Shown in pieces: positions 56,391 through 64,000 of a stretch of DNA of 64,000 nt (position 1 is its first letter; every line of letters starts with the position of its first letter). The notes beneath the pieces were generated by a model. That model was given only the letters and a program-made list of their open reading frames with translations. It did no database searches and was not told the DNA's origin. The stretch is taken from contig JAACJM010000064.1 in NCBI GenBank assembly GCA_013368315.1, positions 310,001 to 374,000 on the forward strand, given 5' to 3'. The translations under genes and the position numbers were made by a program. This DNA is from Tetrapyrgos nigripes (Eukaryota > Basidiomycota > Agaricomycetes > Agaricales > Campanellaceae).

Positions 56391-56542
56391 TGGTAGCCTA
56401 CCATTCCTGCCATTTATATGGTAGCTACCTGTTAGTGTCCTGGTAGTAGGTTTTTTGAATTCACTGGTAGCTACCTTCCTAGCCACTAGTAGCTGCCTGG
56501 GAGTATAAGGGTAGCTCCCTAGCATGTTGTGGTAGCTACCCC
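56391..56542. repeat. GGTAGCTACC palindrome cluster
   Basis: The palindrome GGTAGCTACC occurs three times (about 56422, 56469 and 56532), with near copies GGTAGCCTACC, AGTAGCTGCC and GGTAGCTCCC in between, at spacings of about 20-45 bp. Each unit carries (C/T)CTGG or CTAGC next to it. The cluster may be a decayed satellite or a transposon subterminal region. Confidence 0.7.
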
Positions 56543-56584
56543 CAAGTATCAAGCTGCTGACTAAGGGGCAGCCTCTTGCCAAAA

Positions 56585-56614
56585 AAGCACAGATCTTTCT
56601 GTGGATCTGTGCTT
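56585..56614. repeat. Perfect 11-bp hairpin
   Basis: AAGCACAGATC, an 8-base loop (TTTCTGTG), then GATCTGTGCTT, followed by CCTTTT. It could be the end of a transposon or a transcript hairpin; nothing links it to a gene. Confidence 0.7.
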
Positions 56615-57390
56615 CCTTTTATGGAAAAAAGTGGACTTTTATACTCATTGCCTCTGGCAGTGAGTGGGGCCTTAGGGGCAGATGTTTCCACAACTCTGAA
56701 TTTGATGGGAGGGTGCAGGTGAGCTGTAGGGCCCAGATCCTGCAAATGGAACTGGGGCAAAGGGCCATTGCTTTGCGTGGCAAATTACAAGGCCCTTTTG
56801 TGTAGTCTAACTCAGGTTATGCAGAAGGGAGGGAGAATCGGTGGAAAGTGAGAGGGAAGAAGGGTGTTAAGCAGACCAATTTGACACGCTAGCATGACGT
56901 CATGGTGATTGATGTCAATGGTCCTTGGATCTGAGTCTGGACATTCCGACAATGACATTCCAGTTGTTGGGAAGGGCAAAGACCGGCTGTGGCAATGAAA
57001 AGGGGTGTGAGTTTGAGGTCATGGTAAAATTTTCGAGGTCGACATAAGTTAACTTGGCCTTTAAGAGGCCTCGTAATAGGGGTAGGAGCTGTGGCTGGCT
57101 CAGAAAATGCAAAATAAATTCTCAGAGCCAGCAATAAAAAGTAGTGTGAGTATCAAAGAGGGTGTATTTTGGGTCACTGAATCCAGATATGCAACTGGAT
57201 TTATAATATATGCAGTGGTTATAGAGATATGGCCAAAGTACTGTTCAAAATATAGCAGAAGAGCAGGATGGGTACTGGCCATTGCATGCAATCAGCTCTG
57301 ATCATCATGTAAATTTGTAGGATACTGCTTTTAGACTCTCTAAATATGGGAATAACATTTATTTTATTATTTAATCAAAGCCTGATGAGA
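56615..57390. other. Repeat-derived DNA without a gene
   Basis: At 56755-56800 AAAGGGCCATTGCTTTGCGT and GGCAAATTACAAGGCCCTTT repeats the sequence at 51448-51488 next to the hAT insertion. Around 57160-57260 a patch (GTATTTTGGGTCACTGAATC, then CAGATATGCAACTGGAT) resembles a unit of the long inverted repeat that follows. No gene supported. Confidence 0.5.
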
Positions 57391-59038
57391 TATCCTCAAT
57401 TTACCCTCAAAAAAGTGAAGAACTTGGGATGGCCATGAACACTGCATGTTATAGCATTCAATATCATTATGGATATGTATACTAGGGTATTTTGGGTCTC
57501 TCAATCCGAATATCTGCTTGGATAAGCTGTATATTTTGTGGTTCTGGTGGTATTGAATACTTACCCCTAAACATAGGTACCTGTGGCACCTATAAATATG
57601 CCCCCTATAAATTTGTTTGAGTGGGTGGACAAATGTTAATTAATGCTTCCAACCAGAATATAAAGTCAGATTCTCCATATATTCAACATACAAGACTCTA
57701 TTTCTAATTTATTCTCAAAAAATTCCCAAAAAAGCGAAAAAGTGAGATGGCCATGGACAGGGAATTGTATGGCATCCAATATGACTATGGATATGTCTAT
57801 TAGGGTAGTCTGAGCCCCTGAATCCAAATATCCACTCGGATAGGCTCTATAAGCTGTGGTTACTCTGCTGTTGAAGACTTACCCCCAAACATGGGTATCT
57901 GTGGCACCTGCAAATATGTAACTTATAAAATTGTGGAGGTAGGTGGATAACTGTTGATCAATGCCACAAACATGAATATGAAGTCATATGTTCCATATAC
58001 CCAAGATCCAAGACTCTATTCCCGATTTATTACTCAAAAAGCGAAAATAGTACCTTTTGGAACCATCTACATGGGCATATCTCATTCCAGAGGTTATCAC
58101 AGGCACTCATACTATGTATTTCATCTTTTAGTATCATTTGAAAGATAATGAGTCATCAAAAATGTCTAGCAGATGTTCTAGGCACATGCACTAGCTTGAG
58201 GTCAAACTGAGTTACACATAATGATACTTATAGCACTTAAGGTTATATTTGAGCATGTCTTTCAGTGAGGATCCCTAAACTCTCAGTAATCAGAGCATTA
58301 TGGCCTAGAATGCTGGAAAGGCAGTCAGAATACCAGTCACATAGCCAAAGGATAGGTATATGTGCCAATAAGGGTGGAAAGTAGGACTATCTTTGCTGTC
58401 TGGGGAATGAATTGAGAATAGAGTCTTGGAACTTGGGGATATGGAATATATGACTTCATTTTAATGTTTGGGGCATCAATCAACACTTTTAAACCTACTC
58501 AACCTATTTTATAAAGTACATATTTGCAGGTGCCACAGGTACATATGTTTAGGGGTAACTGTTCAACAGTAGGGTATCCACAGAATATTGAGTCTATCCA
58601 AGTGAATATTTGGATTCAGCGACACAAAGTACCCTAGTAGGCATATCCATGATTATATTGGATGCCATACCATTCCCTGTCCATGGCCATCTCACTTTTT
58701 CGCTTTTTCGGGAATTCTTTGAGAATAAATTAGAAATAGAGTCTTGTATGTTGAATATATGGAGAATCTGACTTTATATTCTGGTTGGAAGCATTAATGA
58801 ACATTTTTCCATCCACTCAAACAAATTTATAGAGGGCATATTTGTAGGTGCCACAGGTACCTATGTTTAGGGGTAAGTATTCAATATCACCAGAACCACG
58901 AAATATAGAGCTTATCCAAGTAGATATTCGGATTGAGAGACCCAAAATACCCTAGTATACATATCCATAATGATATTGAATGCTATAACATGCAGTGTTC
59001 ATGGCCATCCCAAGTTTTTCACTTTTTTGATGAGGATA
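57391..59038. repeat. Long inverted repeat with about 640-bp arms
   Basis: The left arm (about 57391-58034) and right arm (about 58403-59038) are reverse complements over their full length with only scattered differences. For example ATGGCCATGAACACTGCATG and GTACCTGTGGCACCTA in one arm have exact partners in the other. The spacer is about 370 bp. Each arm is itself two diverged tandem units of about 315 bp (both with GATGGCCATG, AATCC(A/G)AATAT, GGAT, CTTACCCC(T/C)AAACAT, CTGTGGCACCT). No coding frame. It could be a foldback element or a source of hairpin RNA. Confidence 0.9.
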
Positions 59039-59172
59039 AAAGATGTTTCTTAAACCTCCAAACAAACTGGATGACATTCGGTACCAGTATCATCAGTAGG
59101 AGAGGTTTCAGGGGTAGTAGACATTTGGACTTGAGCAGTATCAAACTAGGGTAACTGGGTGGGGCCCAACAA

Positions 59173-59340
59173 CCTGTAGAATATATACTTCACTATACCA
59201 AAGAGACTTGAACTCAGCGAGTAAAGATAAACCACTGAATATATTAAATACCTATACCAAAGAGACTTGAACTACAATGATATCAGTATATATACTAATA
59301 AAGGAAATAAAGATACTAACCTCAGCAAGTGAAGATAAAC
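59173..59340. repeat. 170-bp dispersed repeat, copy 2
   Basis: This matches 49357-49530 in the same orientation (GTAGAATATATACTTCACTA..AGAGACTTGAACTCAGCGAG). CpG positions of copy 1 are mostly TpG or CpA here. Confidence 0.8.
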
Positions 59341-59372
59341 TGCTGAGGTATATATGACTATGTTACACATTA

Positions 59373-60659
59373 CTCATTGTCACAGAAAGGGATGGTCCTG
59401 TGATCTGTGACCTAAAATATTTTGAGTGTCGTCTTGTCAACAAAAAGTATCATTATCCTATGATGTACTCTATGTACTGCAACCAAACTCTGTATTCTTA
59501 TCCTTCTACATAACCCAAAGCTATTGCCCAGTCAATATTTTGTGTGACCACCCTTTGCCTTCAAGACAGCATCAACAATGTCATCCATCCTGTTTACATA
59601 CTTGTCAATGTCCTCGACTGCTATCATATCCCAAGCCTCTTTCACTGCTGCAATGAGCCCTTCAGTCAATGTAGGGGGATGTTCCCTAGCCCTTACAAGC
59701 TTTTTCAGCTCATGCCAGACACATTTGATGGGACTAATGTCGGGGGAAGATGGTGGGTGTGGGAACAGAGTAATGCCATGGTCACGCAACCATTTCTTCA
59801 TGGATTTTGCAGTGTGACTCAGTGTGCCATCCTGTTGGAAGACTACCCCATCCCTGTCTGACCTCATATCTTCATAGAACTGCTCAAGTTTCCCCTCTAG
59901 TACCTGCTCTATATATCTTTTTGCATTCATACCACCTCCCTTCCCTCCTGGGTACTCCAGCACCACCAACAGCCCCTTCTTCCCCTTCATAATGCATCCC
60001 CAGACCATGACATGGATGGTGGACTGTTGGAATTTTGGAATTAAAGAGCCTTCATTCCATTCCTCTTCAGGATGATGTGTTATCCAGGCCCACCCTTTTG
60101 TGTCACCCAAATACACATAGCACTCATCTGACCAAATCACTTTCTCCCAGTCTTGACCCCCATGTTCCCTTGCCCAAGCCAATCTCTTTCACTTCTGACC
60201 AGGTTTGAGGAAAGGAACTGTCCTAGCAACCCCTCTGTGCAGATCTTCCTCGGCTAAGTGTTCGCCAACAGTTGTTGTGCTCAGGTGCAGTTCTGCAAGG
60301 TTTCCAATCTCCTGAAATGGCATCTTCCTATCCTTTACAGCCAGTCTGACAACCTCCTGGTGCATGCGCTTGGTTACTTTGGGTGGTCGTCCACTACACC
60401 GTCTGTTTTTCGTTGAGCCAGTTTTCTGAAATCTGTCCCAAATCTTCTTCTCTGTTCCGTAGGGTATTTCAGCAATTTCAGCAGCTTGAGAGATGGATTT
60501 TCCAGCCTGTATGGCACCAACGAGTCTATTCTTCTTCAGACTAGAGTGTTGCATGGGAGTCATAGCTGTATAGTCATGTAGTGTACAAAATGAACAAACT
60601 ACTTTCTATGTGAGGGATGTGACACAGATAACAGGACTGTTACTTTCTGTGACAATGAG
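59373..60659 (-). mobile_element. Tc1/mariner element, inactive
   Basis: Inverted ends CTCATTGTCACAGAAAG at left and its complement at right (imperfect match continuing to ATCTGTG) are flanked by TA on both sides (59371-59372, 60660-60661), the Tc1/mariner target. Length 1287 bp. It carries a transposase with an in-frame stop and a lost catalytic residue. The next Tc1 element begins directly at its right flank. Confidence 0.88.
59532..60563 (-). pseudogene. Tc1/mariner transposase, broken
   Basis: The frame starts MTPMQHSSLKKNRLVGAIQA, with a paired-like HTH (SISQAAEIAEIP) and a second helical part with GRPPKVTKR. It is halted by TGA at 60189-60191 (QK*KRLAWAREH) and resumes in the same frame. 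The catalytic triad reads IWSDE, FQQDG and SSPDISPIKCVW: the third acidic residue, normally glutamate in SPD..PIE, is lysine (AAA at 59724-59726 on the coding strand). Both defects can be read as CpG transitions (CGA to TGA; ATC-GAA to ATC-AAA). The C-terminus ending VLKAKGGHTKY is complete. Without the stop it would be about 343 aa, the family size. Confidence 0.9.
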
Positions 60660-60663
60660 TATA

Positions 60664-60874
60664 CAGTGGGTCAAAAAATTGTCCACATGTTTCGCATTTT
60701 TGGAAAGATTGCCAATTTAAGCAATACTGAGTAGAGATATTAAAATGTGGTCAGTGATGGGCAGAAAGCCCTTGATAAACGCTACAATATTCTGTCTGTT
60801 TTGTCTTATTTGGCTTAAAACTCATGGAGATATGACTGATTTAAAATGGTATGTCATTTGGACAATTTTTTGAC
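60664..60874. repeat. Left terminal inverted repeat of the intact Tc1 element
   Basis: Bases 60664-60874 are the inverted complement of 62081-62290. Outer 15-mer TCAAAAAATTGTCCA at 60671-60685 and inner copy, in opposite orientation, at 60859-60873. Confidence 0.9.
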
Positions 60875-60903
60875 ATGCAAGTGAAAATACAGAAAGTGCT
60901 AGC

Positions 60904-61920
60904 TCAGTACTTGGTATGCCCTCCTTTGGCCTTCAACACAGCCTCAATCCTTCTAGGCATGCTCCTGATCAATTTCTGACAATCTTCTTCTGTGATTTCA
61001 TCCCACTTTTCAGCTGCTCTGTCCCATATTTCCCAAACTCCAGAGGGTGCTGTGTCATATCCATTGAGCTTGTGTTTGAGGGTTGTCCAGAGGTGTTCAA
61101 TGGGGTTCAGGTCAGGAGATTGAGCAGGCCAGCTCATGCAATGGATGTTGTTGTCTTCAAACCACTTGGTGGCCAGTTTTGACTTGTGTTTAGGATCATT
61201 GTCTTGCTGAAAAATGGCCACCTCTGGATCAACACCCAAAATATCCATGCTCTCCAGAAGGTTGTTCTCCAAAATGTCCACATACTGCTCTGCATTCATC
61301 CTGCCCTCCACCTCTGCCATGTTTCCAACTCCTTCCCACCCCATACATCCCCACACCATGATATTTCCTCCTCCAAATTTGACTGTTTCCACCACATTTC
61401 TCTCTCCCAAGGATTCACCCTTCCTCCCCCACACATACTGCTGTCCATCTGACCCATATCGATTGATTTTAGTCTCATCTGACCAAATAACCCTTTTCCA
61501 GTCATCCACAGTCCAGTTTCTGTACTTCTGTGCAAAGTTTAAACGAGCCTTCCTGTGAGCTGCAGTGAGTTTGGGCTTCTTCTTCGTTTTAGATGTGTCC
61601 ACATCATGCCTGAGAAGGGAATTTCGAATGGTTTGGGTGGAGACAGGTTGGTCAAGGAGGGGATTGATGTTTCTGGCCACTTCTGTAGCATTTTCAGCTT
61701 TGCCAGTGTTGATTTGTTGGATAGCAGCACGTTCATCAGTGGTAGACAGCTTTCTAGGACGCCCTGCTTGATGGTTCTCCTTGTCAGGATACATCTCTTT
61801 GGCCAGAGAAGCAATCTTTGACTTGGATACCCCAGTTTTAGCAGAGATTTCCCTGGATGAAGCAGAAGTTTGGAGGAGAGAGAGGATATTGTCTTTCTGG
61901 GTGGATGTGATGGGTCTCAT
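60904..61920 (-). CDS. Tc1/mariner transposase, intact
   Basis: A single 338-aa frame begins MRPITSTQKDNILSLLQTSA. An in-frame ATG 90 bp upstream exists but would reach into DNA with no family match. The N-terminal paired-like HTH pair (SSREISAKTGVSKSKIASLA; a GRPRKLS linker; ATEVARNI..STQTIRNSLLRH) binds the terminal repeats. The DDE triad is complete: IWSDETKINRYG, IFQQDNDPKHKS, and WPAQSPDLNPIEHLW, giving a DD34E spacing. It cuts and joins DNA at TA sites. There are no introns, no stops and no lost key residues, in contrast to the dead copy on its flank. The C-terminal VLKAKGGHTKY is identical to that copy's, so the two are related subfamilies. The gene may be expressed from its own terminal repeat. 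Confidence 0.93.
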   Translation of the reverse strand: MRPITSTQKDNILSLLQTSASSREISAKTGVSKSKIASLAKEMYPDKENHQAGRPRKLSTTDERAAIQQINTGKAENATEVARNINPLLDQPVSTQTIRNSLLRHDVDTSKTKKKPKLTAAHRKARLNFAQKYRNWTVDDWKRVIWSDETKINRYGSDGQQYVWGRKGESLGERNVVETVKFGGGNIMVWGCMGWEGVGNMAEVEGRMNAEQYVDILENNLLESMDILGVDPEVAIFQQDNDPKHKSKLATKWFEDNNIHCMSWPAQSPDLNPIEHLWTTLKHKLNGYDTAPSGVWEIWDRAAEKWDEITEEDCQKLIRSMPRRIEAVLKAKGGHTKY

Positions 61921-62080
61921 GATTTGATGAGGGCTATAGAACAACTGGATGCCCTTATATATGGTCCAGCTGGCAGCTATGATATCATTATGATGTAGCC
62001 ATTGCATCATTGTACAACTCCACTTATGATGTCATCTATGAGACATCACATAGTTACAATACTGATTTTGAAGTGGCAAC

Positions 62081-62290
62081 TCAAAAAATTGTCCAAATGA
62101 CATACCATTTTAAATCAATCATATCTCCATGAGTTTTGAGCCAAATAGGACAAATAAAACAGATTATTGTAGCTCTTATCAAGGGCGTTCTGCCCATCAC
62201 TGACCACATTTCAATATCTCTACTCAGTATTGCTTAAATTGGCAATCTTTCCAAAAATGCGAAACATGTGGACAATTTTTTGACCCACTG
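62081..62290. repeat. Right terminal inverted repeat of the intact Tc1 element
   Basis: Complement of the left repeat. Inner 15-mer TCAAAAAATTGTCCA at 62081-62095, outer copy in opposite orientation at 62269-62283, eight bases from the end of the element. Confidence 0.9.
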
Positions 62291-62292
62291 TA

Positions 62293-64000
62293 TATCACTC
62301 TCCCTGTCAGACTTGCCCCTAACACACCAGACTCCCCCTACTGAAATGTCTCACGCTGCATCTCCAACAACGAACTTGTACTCGGTCTTGAACGTGGGAT
62401 GGACTCAGAGAGGAGTTTGTGGATGTCTTGGATTTCATAACAGACAGGACTGTAGGAGCAGGGATTTGGGTGACTTTGGATGTTTGAGTGAGAGAAGGAT
62501 GATACAGAGAGCATCAAGGAACAAAAGTCTTAGTGGTCAGTTTGATGTGGGTATTGTGCCTTTTATAGAAAACAACAAACGTGGGGGTCTCTAGCCTGAC
62601 CCCGATAGCGGTGTTGAAGATGATTACGACAGATTGGGGTTGGCTAAGGACATAGAAGATGGATCAGGCAAAGGCCCGCTATATAGAGTAGATAGAATTG
62701 GTATGTGGGTTGCTCACGGAGCCAGATGGGGAGATGGACCCAGATTCTGCTTGTTGGATATCCAAAACGTTGTTTGAAGAGTAAGCTTTCTGTAGAGTTG
62801 GCCTTGACCTGGTGGAGGAGAATGTCTTAGTAATCCCACTGTCGACGCCAAGGGTGAATAGGGAGAGGGAGAAGTAAAAGTGTTGGCCGTATGCCTAATA
62901 TGTGAACCTGAAACCCGACTAATTTGACTGTCATTCCCCATCCCCATCCCACCCACCCCTCGTCCTCTTCAGATCTGAAAACATCCAAACTCCAACCTTG
63001 GCGGTATATGCATGTTTTCGCCTGGAGTGCGAATGAATCGGGATCCGTGGCCATAGCCATCCATGGTGCTGGGTGCGTCTACTCCTGCTCCTTGATGTTG
63101 GTGAGAATGGTGGTCGTCCAGCTACCCAGGCAATTTCATATGACTGCCATTACCATTCCCATCCACCAATGTGTACCAAAACAGTGTAATCTTCGCTGCT
63201 AACGAATTACTCTCCCTAACCTTTGACAGCAAAGTAAAGGTTTTTGAACATAGGAGGTTGGAGGAGGCAGAGGATGCGGAATGAAGGAGATCAGATAACG
63301 AGTTGAGGAGATTGGTTGAGGATGTGGATGTAATGCAGAGGAGTTTTCAGGTTGAGGTGGAGAGGAAATTGGAGAGGGGGTGGGGTTTTGAGTGTGAGCA
63401 ATGGGAGGATGGTGCGTGTATGCCGAGAAAGATGCGATTGGGAAGAGACGAAGTAGAAGTAGACCCATTGCAAGCGAGCCCTTCCTTCCTCTCAGTCTCT
63501 GTCTCAGAGAAGATGAGGCTTCACGTGTAGAACGTGATGTCGTTGGCAAGATGAAAGGTTAGTAAACGTTGACAGAAATATAAACCAAGGAAAAATAAGA
63601 AAAATAAGCCAGTGGGGCAACGTTTGGCTAAGTGCAAGGCCATTTGTCAGAGGGTAAAAACACCAGAGAGAGAGAAAAAGTGAAAATATCAAGGACCAGT
63701 ATGCACACCAGTGCTGTCCCACATCCTTCTGAGAATCCACAGGCTGGAATTGAAAGCTGTTATGCAAGACCTGAGTTGGGTGTAACCTTGCAGTGTCTTG
63801 AGCTGATCCAGAAGCTTGAAGTGTTGAGGACAAGTTGACGTGTTTGTTGAAATGTGGACAAGCACGTGGGGTTGACATGGGCTAGGCCTTGGACAAATTG
63901 GTGAGCCCATTGACATCAGTGCACCAGTACTTACCTTTCCTCCACCACCTCATGATACTGTACTCCATTCCATATATCGATCCAAGGGGCTACTCTCTAA
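62293..64000. repeat. 1.7-kb duplicated segment, copy B, reaching the window edge
   Basis: From TATCACTCTCCCTGTCAGAC to the last base (GGGGCTACTCTCTAA) this is the same sequence as 21849-23605, same orientation. Most differences from copy A are transitions at CpG sites (for example CCATTCGTC against CCATTTGTC; ATCGGCGAGC against ATTGGTGAGC; GACGTCAGTG against GACATCAGTG). Copy B begins directly at the target TA of the intact Tc1 element. The homology continues out of the window. Confidence 0.9.

Larger units (their letters stand above)
60664..62290 (-). mobile_element. Tc1/mariner element with 210-bp terminal inverted repeats, apparently intact
   Basis: The ends CAGTGGGTCAAAAAATTGTC and the exact complement at the right are flanked by TA (60662-60663, 62291-62292). 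Inverted identity continues, with few differences, for about 210 bp (60664-60874 and 62081-62290). Each terminal repeat contains two facing copies of TCAAAAAATTGTCCA. It encloses one uninterrupted transposase gene. Adjoining sequence at the right is copy B of the 1.7-kb repeat. Confidence 0.93.

Noticed and set aside
61214..61558. Plus-strand frames opposite the intact Tc1 transposase
   Set aside because: They are complements of a well-supported transposase and have biased composition (Pro/Ser/Phe).
1..64000. tRNA, rRNA and CRISPR
   Set aside because: I looked for tRNA arm motifs (GGTTCGAATCC-like) with paired stems, for rRNA blocks and for regularly spaced repeats. None was convincing. CRISPR arrays are not expected in a fungal nucleus.

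Overview
The window looks like nuclear DNA of a filamentous basidiomycete, most likely a mushroom-forming Agaricomycete. The evidence is short introns (about 45-100 bp) with GT..AG ends, genes split into many tiny exons (25 in one gene), a fungal TEA/ATTS transcription factor, an F-box gene, a fungal histidine acid phosphatase, and Agaricomycete-type hAT, Tc1/mariner, Ty1/copia and Ty3/gypsy elements. I cannot name the species.

The left third (about 1-21.2 kb) is gene-bearing. In order it holds the 3' end of an unidentified gene, a TEA-domain transcription factor (2389-4116, +), a small conserved-looking protein (4406-5059, -), a neutral ceramidase rebuilt from 25 exons (5288-9439, -), a stretch of decayed repeat DNA (about 10.4-13.5 kb), a minus-strand ORF remnant, an F-box protein (14780-16216, +), a membrane-anchored or secreted histidine acid phosphatase/phytase-like enzyme (16775-18757, +), and a 9-exon gene with a histidine-rich segment and a kinase-like patch (18870-21141, -). 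These genes do not form a pathway; each has its own apparent promoter.

From about 21.8 kb to the right end the window is mostly a transposon graveyard. A 1.7-kb segment at 21.85-23.6 kb recurs at 62.3-64 kb, and a more diverged copy lies at 10.4-11.9 kb. A RecQ-like helicase pseudogene (24.97-32.55 kb) is split by a 6.05-kb inverted-repeat element with a 6-bp target duplication. That element contains a small TIR element, itself hit by an 873-bp hAT derivative with an exact 8-bp target duplication, plus a separate 601-bp MITE with its own exact 8-bp duplication. A copia-like Gag-protease remnant (32.5-35.5 kb) abuts a Ty3/gypsy chromodomain-type Pol remnant with a 3' LTR (35.8-39.9 kb).

The 40-49 kb interval holds a pair of related secreted-protein genes. 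One (47226-48165, -) is nearly whole and the other (41.9-45.2 kb, -) is broken by two insertions. A tiny cysteine-containing secreted protein (46387-46623, -) sits between them. Further right are a 752-bp TIR element, a 3.9-kb hAT element with a decayed transposase (51.49-55.38 kb), a 640-bp-armed inverted repeat (57.4-59.0 kb), a dead Tc1 element and an apparently intact Tc1 element with 210-bp terminal repeats (60.66-62.29 kb).

The clearest general signal is that several old elements are inactivated by C-to-T changes at CpG sites (CGA arginine codons turned to TGA, CGT to TGT, catalytic GAA after C turned to AAA). The left-arm genes keep open frames. This suggests methylation-driven or RIP-like decay.
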